A DNA stretch of 64,000 nucleotides, from assembly GCF_040869045.1 (NCBI RefSeq), contig NC_090319.1:378959601-379023600 (forward strand), read 5' to 3'. The translations under genes were made by a program, and so were the position numbers. Below are positions 1 through 11,375 of this stretch, in pieces. How positions within the stretch are numbered: the stretch's first letter is position 1; each line of letters begins with the position of its first letter. The stretch is from Eurosta solidaginis (lineage: Eukaryota; Arthropoda; Insecta; Diptera; Tephritidae). Under the pieces are notes generated by a model, which worked only from the letters and a program-made list of their open reading frames with translations, searched no databases and was not told where the DNA came from.

Positions 1-99
1 AGAGGCGGATAGAGAATTTTGAAGCGCTATGGCGGGTCGCGCCTTTATAATTTTGCAAATTCAATTTCAAGTTTGTCAGGATGGCGTCTAAGACGATTT

Positions 100-570
100 A
101 GCGAGCTTTATCGATAGCCTTCGTTATCGATGACATCAGTTTAATATGGAAAAGCTATCGAAAAATATCACTGTTATGACAAAATCTCGATTTTTTACAG
201 AATAAGTATAGATTAGTTATAGTAAAAATAACGATGCATTTCCAAAAAAAAATGATATTTTTGGATGACAAATTGATATGTTTTATTTATTTGCGATAAC
301 ATCCTATTGATCGTTATCGAAAAAATATATTGATATGTTTCCAATAACAAATCGGTAATTGTAGACAACTTTCGATAAGAAATCGATATTTTTTATATTT
401 TTGCGACATAAATCTACAACTTTCGAAGATAAGCCGATAACAATTGGATAATTTACAGTTATGTACGTACCGATAACTCTTTGGTAAAAGCTGTTATCGA
501 TAAAACGTCGGTTAAGTGTCGATACTATTCCGATCAAAATCCGATAACGAAAATAGCTCCATAGATTTTT
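100..570. repeat. Degenerate TCGATAAC minisatellite block
   Basis: The stretch is built from short variants of 'TCGATAAC', 'CGATAACAAAT' and 'TTTCGATAA' on both strands, spaced about 20-30 bases apart with heavy drift. No regular period survives. The same motif pool forms a second block at 15,660-16,180. The core TATCGATA resembles the dipteran DREF/BEAF-type motif, but its density here fits a decayed tandem repeat better than a promoter. Open frames across it are low-complexity and not credible genes. Confidence 0.6.
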
Positions 571-589
571 GTATTTATAAACGATCCAA

Positions 590-790
590 AATTGTTTCGA
601 CATTATTCCGAAAAGTTTACAAGCGCATTTCCAAAATCTTCCAAAAAAAGGACCTAAGAATTCTCCCAAAATCCCGAAATGTGCTCAAAATACATTTTGT
701 ATGATGCCAAATTTAAAAAAGTCTCGAAATGATCGCAAACTTACCCACGAGCAGTTCCGAAATGACTTAAAATAGGTTCTAGCATGACAC
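590..790. repeat. Degenerate CCCGAAATG-type minisatellite
   Basis: Repeated variants of 'CCCGAAATG', 'TCTCGAAATGATC' and 'CCAAAATCTTCC' follow each other without a fixed period. The same vocabulary recurs, much longer, at 31,960-32,990, and as the opposite strand ('TTCGGGATTATTTTGAAAC') at 21,010-21,480. No gene is visible. Confidence 0.45.
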
Positions 791-2341
791 CAAATATATA
801 AGATCGTTTTTTTTTGGTTTAAATTTAGAGAAATAGCATTTGTTTTCCGACCCTTAGTATTTAGTTTACATTTTTATTAATTCTTAGCAAGCAAAAGACA
901 GATTTAACATTCTCGAAACAAATTTTGATTGCAAAATAACAATTAACAAAAAACTATAGCCAATAAGTCACGCTATGTAGCCTCAGTGATAGTGAGAAAC
1001 ATGAGAAAAACAAAAATATATCACTGAGAAAGACCAAAAAATATATCTCGCTGAGCAAGCCTTGTTTTGTTCTTGTATATTGGTTGTTATCCCTGATAAA
1101 CCCAACTGCATTTTCTGGGTCACCTTGCTGTACGACTGCCAATACTTTTCTAACATAAGCCAGTGCTTTTATTCATTATGCCATGTTCCTATCTTTCTAA
1201 AGCTTATACCTAAAGATGACATAAAGACAACGACCGTAAAATAAATTGACTTTATTACCACAATGTCAACGATATTAACATTATGACCGTTCTGCTTTTC
1301 CGTTATTGTCATAAGTTCATTATATTTTTCTCAAGTGGCCCTAAGGTCAAGTACTTTTTTCGCACCTCTACGTATTAAAGTGTAAAATTCTGATTATTCC
1401 AGATATACATTTTTCTATATTTTGGTCCAATTCTAATGATTTTTTATTCCAAATTTATTTTAATTCTGGTTTCATCAAAGTATAAAAGCTGGGCTGGTGG
1501 GCATTTCTTCGATATAGAAATAACGTATTCAACTAAACGTTTAACAAATACGCGGAACATTTTTTTGTGCTGATCTTAAATTGGTGTAAATTGTTTTGGC
1601 CTTTTTCCCGAAATGCTCATAACGTCGAAGGAGAATTATGAAAGGACTTTAATTCGTGTACATTGGAGCGACTTTCCGTCATCCCTTGTCGAATTTACTT
1701 TCGAGACAAACCGGTTTCGGCGTTGTGCCATCATCGGTGTCGATTTTCGTTCTCATCTGTTGTCTGGTATTAAAAGTTTCTAAGTACATGAGCAGGTATT
1801 GTCAAAATGGATGTTTTGTGTATATTTATGTGTATGTGCTCTGTGTTCATTCACAACCGAGGGTGGTTTTTACTGATCGATTTGAATGCCTGACTGAGCT
1901 TATTTATATTAATAACTAAGACCAACGTGAATTCCCGCGACAACCTGGTTTCGGACAGACGTTTAGCTCAAATAAAGCCGCACCAAATCCTGCCTGCAAT
2001 TCCTCCTAAATGCACAGTCCACATTGCAGTAGCAGGGTGAATCTCCGCACTTAAGCAACTCCATCACTTAATTGGGCGCAAAAGTCGCTGCTCCGAGCGA
2101 ACGGCGAAAAAGCCCCGGATGATGGCAGATGTTGATATAAAGAATTTTCCCTGAAAGTAATTAAGCGCTAATATGCACGGCCCTAAAGGTAAATACGGGC
2201 CTGCATGTAACAAAAATACATTATTCGCATTAAAATTAGCCAATTTGTTAAATTCCAATGTCAATAGCTAAAATTTTGTAAGTACATAAACTACGCAGAT
2301 TGTACATATATATAGAATACATAAATTGTATACGTTCCTAC
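790..2341. other. AT-rich stretch, no recognised gene
   Basis: No supported coding region. A TATA-like 'TATAAAAG' lies at about 1,481. The segment 1,640-2,000 ('ACCGGTTTCGGCGTTGTGCC' at about 1,710) has the higher GC and sharp wording of a dispersed repeat, but there is no second copy in the window and no termini could be assigned. The 87-residue frame at 1,656-1,919 matches no family I recognise and is probably fortuitous. Confidence 0.4.
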
Positions 2342-2595
2342 ATATCGCTCATTTACTTCAATAGTGTCATAACTCCAAAAACACAATTTTCCAGGAAAGC
2401 CGTACAAAGATTTCAACTGCCATATGTTGCGCATATAAAGGCATATTTTCATTTTTATAGCACGTGATAAATTTTTAACTGATCAAAAAGATTTGTTTAT
2501 ACAACATAGATCATGATATTGGGTACGTTTATATGTTATTTACTCAAAAGTCATGTTTTTTGAGTTATGACACCATTGAAGTAAATGAGCGATAT
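2342..2595. mobile_element. 254-bp TIR element (MITE-like)
   Basis: The left arm 2,342-2,384, starting 'ATATCGCTCATTTACTTCAA', is the reverse complement of the right arm 2,552-2,595, ending 'TTGAAGTAAATGAGCGATAT', with only a few mismatches over about 43 bases. About 170 bases lie between. It is too small to encode a transposase, so a non-autonomous DNA element is the best reading. I could not fix a target-site duplication, so the superfamily is open. Confidence 0.6.
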
Positions 2596-3765
2596 TTACA
2601 TGCAAATAAATTTTAAAACGCGATTTGTGAACTTTATGGCTTTGTGACTTTTAAAAAGTTGCTAATTTCATATGACAAATTACACCGGCCAACCACACAA
2701 AATGCATCAGCAGCATTCCAATTAACTGCGTTTTTACTCTTTTCAGTGGTTTCATGTGTTAATTTATAAAGCAAGTTTTTTCTTGGAAACAAATTTGAAC
2801 GATTGCAGGGAAACCAGATATTTGATGCTTGACAAAAAAAAAAAAAAAAAAACAGTAGAAACTTGCAAAGTGCATTGATGACTTGATGCGCTAAACGCCA
2901 AACCTTCAATGTGTGGATCGGGAAGATAAACCGTCATGGGTTTAGAAGTAGTCGGCCATACGGTCTATGAACTTTAGTTTTTTTCTAAATTACTCGCTTT
3001 CTATGTATAATAATTGAATATAATATAACTTGTAAAATATACATTTTACAAAAATAAGAAATTTGGTATTGAAGACAACAAATTAATATAATAATTAATT
3101 ATTTTCAAATCACTAAAACCAAACATAACATAAAAAAAAAAATAAATCATTGTCAAATTTTTTCTCTTGGATGTACTTATTTGACATTTGTCTACCCAAT
3201 ATGAATATTTAAAAATAAAGTATATCCCTGCAATAAGAGATAATTTCACTCGAAATTTAGAAAAAGTCACAAACTATTTTAAAGTAAAGCGAATCGTGGA
3301 TTACATGTTTCTGGACCTGCCGATCGTTTTCCGGACCGTTTTCGGTTAGTGAGATTCGACTCAATGTACCAACATGACAGCTGCTAATATTGCAAGTGCA
3401 TTTATTCACTCGGCTACTACGCCTGTGATGAATCTTACTGTCCGTCATAGTGCCGTAGTTCGGCTCTGGCTCAATTTGCTTTTGCTGTGAATAGTTAAAC
3501 ACAAATTCGGCACAAATAAAAAACAACGTTATGTTTTTATTTTTTAAAGAGTACAATTAATATGTTTCCCACATTTTTAAAGCAAGGAATCTCTTTTTCA
3601 AAAGATATCAATGAAGTAAAAGTTGGTATAAGAACAACAGTTGTCTTAACCAATTTACATCAAACATATGCTAGATGGTACTTTTTCACGCAAGGGTTTC
3701 CAATTGACTAGCTTGCTTATTTTTAGAGGTAAGCACTTTTCGTTTAAGCACCCTAAATCCTCCTC
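2596..3765. other. AT-rich stretch, no recognised feature
   Basis: Contains an A-run at 2,834-2,852 and long AT-rich tracts at 3,000-3,250. Frames at 2,634-2,909, 3,046-3,270 and 3,257-3,556 have low-complexity, AT-driven composition and no recognisable domain. Confidence 0.4.
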
Positions 3766-3767
3766 TC

Positions 3768-4190
3768 TCCATTAGCAACGACCGATAAGGTTGCTCCCCG
3801 AAGGCTTTGGGGAGTGTTATCGATGTGATGGTCCTTTGCCGGATACAGATCCGGTACGCTCTAACACAGCACCATTAAGGTGCTAGCCCGACCATCTCGG
3901 GAATGATTTATGTGGCCACATTAAACCTTCAGGCCATCCCTCCCTTCCCACCCCCAAGTCCCATCAGGAGCTTGGGGTCGCCAGAGCCTCGTCTGTTAGT
4001 GAAACAGGATTAGCCGCGGATAGTTTTAAGGTTGACAATTAGGTTTGGAGAAGCTATATATTGCACTGACAACCTGAAATGTTGCGCTACACAGCCCCTT
4101 GAATAAGGTATTTTAGTCGCCTCTTACGACAGGCATACGTACCGCGGGTATATTCTGATGCCCTAGGTCCTACGGTCCCCACCTATGTTT
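3768..4190 (-). mobile_element. LINE-derived short retroposon, copy 1 ('L1-type' repeat of this window)
   Basis: Shares with 14,225-14,624 and 35,050-35,470 the blocks 'GAGTGTTATCGATGT', 'CCTTTGCCGGAT..GATCCGGTACG', 'CCCGACCATCTCGGGAA', 'GTTGACAATT.GGTTTGGAG' and 'TTTTAGTCGCCTCTTACGAC'. Better copies begin with (GTT)n, which read on the minus strand is an (AAC)n 3' tail, so the element runs on the minus strand with its 5' end near 4,190. The minus-strand phrase 'GTCGTAAGAGGCGACTAAAA' resembles 5' ends of RNase H-type LINEs as I remember them; derivation from a LINE is inference. No coding capacity. Confidence 0.6.
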
Positions 4191-4965
4191 TGTGCTAACG
4201 CAAATGCCTCTAACTTAAATTTGAATGTGGTTGTGTGGCCTCGCTCCCACTACTACTGCCATCCCTAATGCCACTCAAGCTCTCATTTCAACTCCCACTA
4301 ACGTCTTTAGGGTGATACCCAAAAATGTATATTCTTGATTTTATCTTCTTTACACCTGACTATAAAAAAAAAGGTTGAATTATAAAAATTTTGTTCGCTA
4401 AAATCTCTATGCTTGCTCTTCAATTTAAAATTTTACTTAAGGAACTCACAAATGTTTATATTAAGTAAACTTTTTTTTTTCATACACGTCAACTTATCAT
4501 TAACAAAATCTGCATTTATCTTACAAAAACCGCCAGCAATTGCCCTTATGTAACACTTTCATGCCACAGAGTATCAGCATTAGACTGCACTCAAGCATAA
4601 GACAGCTTATGCCTGAACTGTCTACAAAATTATAAGCACGTATTGAAATTTAGGTATGGAAATTTACAGGTAGTCTGTTCCTATGCATGGCTACAATCGT
4701 GTGAAAGCATATATCAGATTAACACATACGCAACGAAGAATATGTCAAATGCAAAACATAAACACAAACACACTTGACTCATTAGGATGCTTAAGTTTTA
4801 AGTGACTTTCTTCATCCTCCGTATTGATCGAATCCAAATCCAACTAGTATACAAAAATAAGTCGTTAAAAAATATAATTAAGCTAACGAACTTTTATATC
4901 TCATCCAAAAATTGGATTGCCTCTCATAACAGAACATGATAAAATAACATTACAAAACATGGCTT
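4191..4965. other. Unannotated AT-rich stretch
   Basis: No gene, tRNA or structured repeat recognised. A T-run lies at about 4,470-4,480. Confidence 0.35.
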
Positions 4966-5010
4966 AACTTAACATAACATAACATAGCAACACATAACAT
5001 AACATACCTT
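4966..5010. repeat. AACAT-type simple repeat (left flank of the SINE array)
   Basis: Short runs of 'AACATAACATAACATA' with imperfect units. The same wording resumes at 7,530-7,850 on the other side of the 5.1-7.5 kb array, so the array appears to have landed in one AACAT-rich tract. Confidence 0.6.
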
Positions 5011-5093
5011 TCATGAGAAATTATATTCCAAAATTGTATATTTTTGGATATGGCAACATACGAGTAAATAGCTTAACAGAGAAAAGTTCAAAG

Positions 5094-5105
5094 AAACTAA
5101 ATATT
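5094..5105. other. 12-bp target-site duplication, left copy
   Basis: 'AAACTAAATATT' occurs at 5,094-5,105 and again at 7,496-7,507, exactly bracketing the inverted tandem array. The length fits target-primed reverse transcription. A chance match of 12 AT-rich bases exactly at both array edges is unlikely but not impossible. Confidence 0.65.
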
Positions 5106-5124
5106 TTTAATAATCGGGGATTGC

Positions 5125-5169
<45 letters not shown>

Positions 5170-5299
5170 GTATGAAAACATTTATTTGAAGCAATTTTTT
5201 TTAATTTTATAATTTATTTAATAATTTGGGAAAAATTTAAACAACGTGACATCAGGACGGACAAGGCGACAGCTGTTTCGATTATACCTTGTAAATCTC

Positions 5300-5395
5300 T
5301 TCAAAGCCTTTTCTCCCGGGAGTGGGAGTCGAACTCGCACCCCTACGATAGTTGAAATGGTTGTAAACGCATTCAGCTACGTCATGCCTGTTGTG
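5300..5395 (-). promoter_or_regulatory. tRNA-like pol III promoter, unit 1
   Basis: Read on the minus strand, 'TAGCTGAATGCG' fits an A box and 'GAGTTCGACTCCC' is close to the B-box consensus GGTTCGANTCC, with about 33 bases between. A T-arm-like context continues into 'ACTCCCGGGAG'. Internal A and B boxes are the mark of tRNA-derived SINEs transcribed by RNA polymerase III. The same block recurs at about 5,765-5,860, 6,233-6,328 (minus strand) and 6,850-6,935, 7,318-7,402 (plus strand). Confidence 0.7.
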
Positions 5396-6064
5396 AAGTC
5401 TTTCCCAATTGCCTTCTTTATGCATATTTTAATCTTTTACACATTGCATACTTCGTATGCAATTATGTGTTAAAGCTATGCTTGGTACGGCGGTTTTCAA
5501 AGAAACTTTGGTTTTTGTTGCTGTTTTCGTTCTATTTATAGAACTACAACGAATTAACCAATTTTGTCTGTTTGTATGATTTTTAATAATCGGGGATTGC
5601 CCATATTGCTTTTTTTTTTTTTTTTTTTTTAAATGTATGAAAACATTTATTTGAAGCAATTTTTTTAATTTTATAATTTATTTAATAATTTGGGAAAAAT
5701 TTAAACAACGTGACATCAGGACGGACAAGGCGACAGCTGTTTCGATTATACCTTGTAAATCTCTTCAAAGCCTTTTCTCCCGGGAGTGGGAGTCGAACTC
5801 GCACCCCTACGATAGTTGAAATGGTTGTAAACGCATTCAGCTACGTCATGCCTGTTGTGAAGTCTTTCCCAATTGCCTTCTTTATGCATATTTTAATCTT
5901 TTACACATTGCATACTTCGTATGCAATTATGTGTTAAAGCTATGCTTGGTACGGCGGTTTTCAAAGAAACTTTGGTTTTTGTTGCTGTTTTCGTTCTATT
6001 TATAGAACTACAACGAATTAACCAATTTTGTCTGTTTGTATGATTTTTAATAATCGGGGATTGC

Positions 6065-6103
<39 letters not shown>

Positions 6104-6613
6104 GTATGAAAACATTTATTTGAAGCAATTTTTTTAATTTTATAATTTATTTAATAATTTGGGAAAAATTTAAACAACGTGACATCAGGACGGACAAGGC
6201 GACAGCTGTTTCGATTATACCTTGTAAATCTCTTCAAAGCCTTTTCTCCCGGGAGTGGGAGTCGAACTCGCACCCCTACGATAGTTGAAATGGTTGTAAA
6301 CGCATTCAGCTACGTCATGCCTGTTGTGAAGTCTTTCCCGATTGCCTTCTTTATGCATATTTTAATCTTTTACACATTGCATACTTCGTATGCAATTATG
6401 TGTTAAAGCTATGCTTGGTACGGCGGTTTTCAAAGAAACTTTGGTTTTTGTTGCTGTTTTCGGGAGAAAAGGCTTTGAAGAGATTTACAAGGTATAATCG
6501 AAACAGCTGTCGCCTTGTCCGTCCTGATGTCACGTTGTTTAAATTTTTCCCAAATTATTAAATAAATTATAAAATTAAAAAAATTGCTTCAAATAAATGT
6601 TTTCATACATTTA

Positions 6614-6644
<31 letters not shown>

Positions 6645-6849
6645 GCAATCCCCGATTATTAAAAATCATACAAACAGACAAAATTGGTTAATTCGTTGTA
6701 GTTCTATAAATAGAACGAAAACAGCAACAAAAACCAAAGTTTCTTTGAAAACCGCCGTACCAAGCATAGCTTTAACACATAATTGCATACGAAGTATGCA
6801 ATGTGTAAAAGATTAAAATATGCATAAAGAAGGCAATTGGGAAAGACTT

Positions 6850-6935
6850 CACAACAGGCATGACGTAGTTGAATGCGTTTACAACCATTTCAACTATCGT
6901 AGGGGTGCGAGTTCGACTCCCACTCCCGGGAGAAA
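6850..6935 (+). promoter_or_regulatory. tRNA-like pol III promoter, right-arm unit
   Basis: The A box ('TAGTTGAATGCG') and B box ('GAGTTCGACTCCC', 6,908-6,921) face right, opposite to the left-arm copies. Transcription from this copy and from 7,318-7,402 would run toward 7,500, while left-arm copies run toward 5,100, so the two arms would produce complementary-arm RNAs only by read-through across the 6,462 junction. Confidence 0.65.
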
Positions 6936-7079
6936 AGGCTTTGAAGAGATTTACAAGGTATAATCGAAACAGCTGTCGCCTTGTCCGTCCTGATGTCACG
7001 TTGTTTAAATTTTTCCCAAATTATTAAATAAATTATAAAATTAAAAAAATTGCTTCAAATAAATGTTTTCATACATTTA

Positions 7080-7110
<31 letters not shown>

Positions 7111-7495
7111 GCAATCCCCGATTATTAAAAATCATACAAACAGACAAAATTGGTTAATTCGTTGTAGTTCTATAAATAGAACGAAAACAGCAACAAAAAC
7201 CAAAGTTTCTTTGAAAACCGCCGTACCAAGCATAGCTTTAACACATAATTGCATACGAAGTATGCAATGTGTAAAAGATTAAAATATGCATAACGAAGGC
7301 AATTGGGAAAGACTTCACAACAGGCATGACGTAGCTGAATGCGTTTACAACCATTTCAACTATCGTAGGGGTGCGAGTTCGACTCCCACTCCCGGGAGAA
7401 AAGGCTTTGAAGAGATTTACAAGGTATAATCGAAACAGCTGTCGCCTTGTCCGTCCTGATGTCACGTTGTTTAAATTTTTCCCAAATTATTAAAT

Positions 7496-7507
7496 AAACT
7501 AAATATT
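7496..7507. other. 12-bp target-site duplication, right copy
   Basis: 'AAACTAAATATT', identical to 5,094-5,105. Immediately to its left the right arm breaks off inside a unit at 'CCCAAATTATTAAAT'. Confidence 0.65.
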
Positions 7508-7529
7508 GTTGTATAGCATAGCTTGATAA

Positions 7530-7850
7530 AGCATAACATAACATGCATAGTTTATCTGAACGCAACATAAAATTACATAATATACATATATGTAATAATG
7601 GAACAATGTACACTAATAAATCAAAATATATCATGGAAAAGCGTATAATAACATTGCCTTATGTAAAATATCATACAGTAATAGAAAATGTTATAATATA
7701 ACATTAAACAAAGTTACACACCATAATATTACATACATAACCGAACATGTGAATGTAATATAACATAACATAGCACAACATAACATTGATTAACATCACA
7801 CAACATAACATTACAAAACAAAACATAACATAAAATAACAGTACATTACA
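7530..7850. repeat. AACAT/ACATA-type simple repeat
   Basis: Imperfect tandem 'ACATAACATA' units, densest at 7,735-7,850, continuing the repeat seen at 4,966-5,010. No gene. Confidence 0.6.
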
Positions 7851-9620
7851 TATCTATCATGTAAAAGCATATTCCAAAAAAACATGTTTTTGCATAGAAC
7901 AACATAAAATAGCTAAACATAACAAAATTCAATGAAACTAAATGTTCCATTACATGAATTGACATTGTATGGCGTAAAACAACAGGAAAGAAAATGCAAT
8001 AATTTAAGTTAAAATAACCAATATCAAATAATAAAGACTTACTTAACACGAAACAAACCTAAACGATCATAGCATTACTTGTATTTACAGATTTCAACAT
8101 AATGTTAAAAAAAATGTTTTAATTAATTATATTAAGTTAAGGAAGATAAAGATGAATCACGCTGATTTGGATTACTGGGAGGTAGATCTTCTTGAAGCAA
8201 AGATAGCGAAAAGGATTTGAATACAAACTTCTGACAACACTTCAATTCAGGACATATAATTTATTGTATTTGCTTTTAAAAGTTACTTTATTTTTATTTT
8301 CGAATAAGAATAGGAACGACAGAAACGTAAGAAAATAAAACACCCTAGTAAACATACATATATACAAACATACGTATGTTAAAGCAAAGCGACAGACAAC
8401 TCCTGCTTCCGGCGGTAAACTTAGGCAAAACTGAACATATTTCTTCATATGCTACCATACACATATGCGCTTCTTACACATACACACACACACACACTTA
8501 TACATACATGCATCCAAACGTGCAAGTACACATATATGTATGTTAATGAAGTAAATGATGAAAAATCTGCTGACAAAATTCTAGAACAATATGCACTTAT
8601 GAGTTTGACATTGATGTACTAAAGTAAAGTTAACTAATACGCAACACATTTACTTAGTACCTTATATGTATTTATGTATGTGCATGTGTGATATGAACCT
8701 GGTACTTTGACGATGATGTGCTTAGGAAGTCACTCATACGCACTGTTGAACAGAGTATATTCTACTCGAGAAGCCTAAACAATGAATGAATGAAAATAAT
8801 GCTAAGTTAAATGGCTGCAAAAAAAACAGAAAGCAGAAAGAACAACTTAACGGTATATTATGTAAAATGTCATAAGTCAATGTTCTTTTTATGTTGCTAT
8901 CATTTGATTTATTTGCTGTTGCTTTTGTCATTGCTTAAGATGACAACTCTGAGAGACAGCTTCTTGTAGAATTATCGATATACATAAATGAAATGTGCAT
9001 ATGAATGCAGGGCGTGCCGCCATGGAAAATATTTTGCCGCATAGAAGCCTTTCAATTGAAATTTATAGTATGTACTATAGGAGCTCAAATAGCAATGGAG
9101 TACATTTGTGACAACCACATGATAAATTTGTTTGCATTCCAAACAGGCATTACTAAACTATTTTCGTTATTAAATACTGAAGAATTGGTTCAAAATAAAA
9201 GAAAATACATGAAAGGAACGATATACGTACATCCAAGAAAATGTAGGTCAAGCTTCTTTTCCAATTCGCCTATTGAACCTATTTTCTGTCATCGCAAATA
9301 ACTTTCGCTGAAAAAAAAAACAGAGGGGAAGCCCATATTTTCTAACGAGCTTTGATGAGTGACAATCAGCTGACATGAGAGCTTTGAACACCGGTGTTAC
9401 ATAATTTTCTTACATTCGGACCATTCAAAGACAGCCATGTTCGGTATAACTTATCATTATTTTTATATCGTTTTTTTTTTTAATTATTTTGCAAATATTT
9501 CAAAACTTTCAATTTTTCTAGAAGAGTACTGACTTACTTAACTAATAACAAATACAGTGGCAAGATAAGCCAGGTACGTCAAAGTATCACTCGTGTATGC
9601 AGCAATACTTCAACAATTAT
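7851..9620. other. Intergenic or intronic stretch with microsatellites
   Basis: No supported gene. It holds a (CA)n run at 8,481-8,498 and scattered 'ACATATGTATGTA' tracts around 8,345-8,690. The 98-residue frame at 9,005-9,301 is the longest here; it shows no domain I can name, and no promoter or splice context supports it. Confidence 0.4.
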
Positions 9621-9623
9621 ATT

Positions 9624-10022
9624 TTATTTCTAATTGCTGTTTTTATGTACAGGTCCCTCTTATTTGGAATCCTAGTATATTAATAAAGTTTTGGTTGTAA
9701 AAGTAGGGATTCGTGCTATTAGCGAGCTTTGGGAATTATTAGTCGTAGTGATTTTGTTTACCTATATTTTGTTAAAATAATTTTTTTTTTTAATAAACGA
9801 TTGCGAGCACACAAAGAAATCTATTTTTACTATGGCACTATTGTGAATATTTGGTTAGAACTAACATTGCATTACCGGCAGTTACTAACATTCTCCAGAT
9901 GGCAGCGCAAACGCATGTAAGTTTGTAGATGTATGATTGATAGAACAGCTGATTTCTGTTGATATTTGACATGAGACTTTTATATTTGTTGCCCAAGATC
10001 CCGTGCGCATCTGGCTCGTGTT
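9624..10022. repeat. Unclassified ~400-bp dispersed repeat, copy 1
   Basis: Aligns with 13,408-13,806 in the same orientation: both begin 'TTATTTCTAATTGCTGTTTTT', then share 'ATTCGTG..ATTAGCGAGCTTTGGG', 'GAGCACACAAAGAAAT', 'ACTATG.CACTAT.GTGAATATTTG', 'GGCAGCGCAA' and 'GAACAGCTGATTTCTGTTG', and end near 'GCGCATCTGGCTCGTG' or 'GCGCACGGGTCCGGCTAG'. No inverted termini or coding frame. It is a genuine interspersed repeat of unknown class. Confidence 0.7.
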
Positions 10023-10846
10023 ACCTTATATATCTTGCGATCAAAGAGGCCCTAAGTCATGCAGTTGGTGAGGAACTTGTAATTAAGTAGAATTATGTAT
10101 CTCTTTGACAACGCAGTTGCTTTTTTATATGGAATAAAATAAGACGCTGTCGTGAGTCCGTCCTGTGAGTCTTCTTATTATTAAGACTAATATTACAGCA
10201 TCCTAAGAAGGCGATGCCAATTTGTTTAAATTTAAAAAGACCGCACGTTACTCTCCCCTCGTTATATTCTACATGGGTTTTATTATAGTTCAAATTTAAG
10301 CTACTCTAAATGCTATACTCTAAGACTTTCGATAAAGGAATCTACCTATGAAAATTGTCTAACAATAGAATAGGTGTATGGTTATATAATAAGCCAACTT
10401 TAAGCAATCAATTTCGTTCCACAAGAAGAAAAAATGCAGAAATAACCGATGTGGACTTTTTCGATTGTCAAAACCAAACAAATGGCCTTGCGTCTAAAAT
10501 TTATTTGCTTTTGGTCAAACCTACAATCGGACATAATATTCATCCCTTAACATGGTTGGAAAACAACCGTGTATTAATATTGAGCTAAACGGTTTGACGA
10601 CGAAGCATTTGTGTATACCAGTTGCATCAGCCGAATCAGAACAAGCTTTCTTCGTAGCTGGAAATATTATTAGTCCACGTTGATTTTGGGTGTCAGCACA
10701 AAAAGAAAGCCTTTTAATATTTTTTTTCTTTAATAACTGCTTCCTGAGATTTTATAAATGTTTAGCTATGTAATATTACTTATATAACATGATTAGTTTA
10801 ATTTTTTATTACTCATTCAATATGAGTTCAAACTTTTTGAATATAT
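10023..10846. other. Unannotated stretch
   Basis: No recognised gene or repeat. The frames at 10,093-10,293 (minus) and 10,355-10,588 (plus) are short, of AT-driven composition and without a recognised domain. Confidence 0.35.
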
Positions 10847-11375
10847 TGTTAAGAATATTGACAACACTAAGGGGTACTGCCATCTCTAAGCCGATGCTAA
10901 GCAGCGCCTTGTATGCATATCCATAAACCAATCATTATGTATCCACATAAACAAATCAATCATTATGTCAACACATATGTACGTAAATGCAGCGAAGAAG
11001 CAACGCACAAACACATGCAGATACCTTATCGGAGATATGCAATTGTAATTGTGGAAGTGTCGCTCACAAACACACGCGCATATGAGAGCTATACCCGTAC
11101 ATCTGTAGTTATAATTATAACAGATAACAAACTAGTAGATTCTGGAAAAGAAGCGCCTAGAAGATGCTACGAGGAAATCAAAGGGTATAAACGGCAGCAA
11201 TAGTAGAGGCGCTACAATCAGTTTTAGATTAAGCACGCAATCTGTCGGGCAATAGTAGAGTTAGTTTTATTTTAGCTATCAATCAGTTGAGTTAAGCAAG
11301 CTATCAATTGGAGTTATTTATTCAACAGTTTAGTGATTCGAATTTAGCAGAAAGTAGCAAATAAGAGGATTTGCA
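10847..11375 (+). mobile_element. Solo LTR of an LTR retrotransposon (Ty3/gypsy-like), copy 1
   Basis: Begins 'TGTTAAGAATATTGACAACA' and ends near '..GGATTTGCA' (TG..CA). A TATA box ('GGGTATAAACGGCAGC') lies at about 11,186 with an initiator-like 'AATCAGTTTTAG' some 33 bases downstream. The 3' part 'GAGTTATTTATTCAACAGTTTAGTGATTCGAA' (split in the text by position, about 11,311-11,343) matches the second LTR at 52,432-52,939 in opposite orientation. No primer-binding site, internal region or second LTR adjoins it, so it is a solo LTR. A 4-6-bp TSD is not visible. Gypsy-like placement is inference from LTR length and ends. Confidence 0.7.

Larger units (their letters stand above)
5106..7495. 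mobile_element. Tandem and inverted array of tRNA-derived SINE-like ~466-bp units
   Basis: Units of about 464-469 bp repeat head to tail. Three lie in the left arm (5,106 to about 6,462; tRNA-like strand minus). The right arm (about 6,463 to 7,495; tRNA-like strand plus) holds one truncated unit and two further units. Unit periods differ only through homopolymer length (32, 21 and 26 T in the left arm; 23 A in the right). The junction near 6,462 is asymmetric: the left arm stops in 'TTGCTGTTTTCG' and the right starts in 'GGGAGAAAAGGC', sharing only 'CG/GG'. Units are almost identical: the same 75-codon antisense frame is read five times with at most one residue changed per copy, so the array is young. 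That frame is antisense to the tRNA-like part and is not a gene. Confidence 0.85.

Noticed and set aside
304..704. Overlapping 121-residue minus and 62-residue plus frames
   Set aside because: Both arise from the TCGATAAC and CCCGAAATG repeats. Composition is low-complexity and no domain is recognisable.
1481..1520. TATA-box promoter for a downstream gene
   Set aside because: The TATA-like word stands alone. No initiator, downstream element or credible reading frame follows.
5246..7465. Five copies of a conserved 75-residue protein (MTSGRTRRQ..) suggesting a small gene family
   Set aside because: The frame is antisense to a tRNA-like SINE head and its conservation follows from the DNA repeat. 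No promoter, and the units are too young to show selection.
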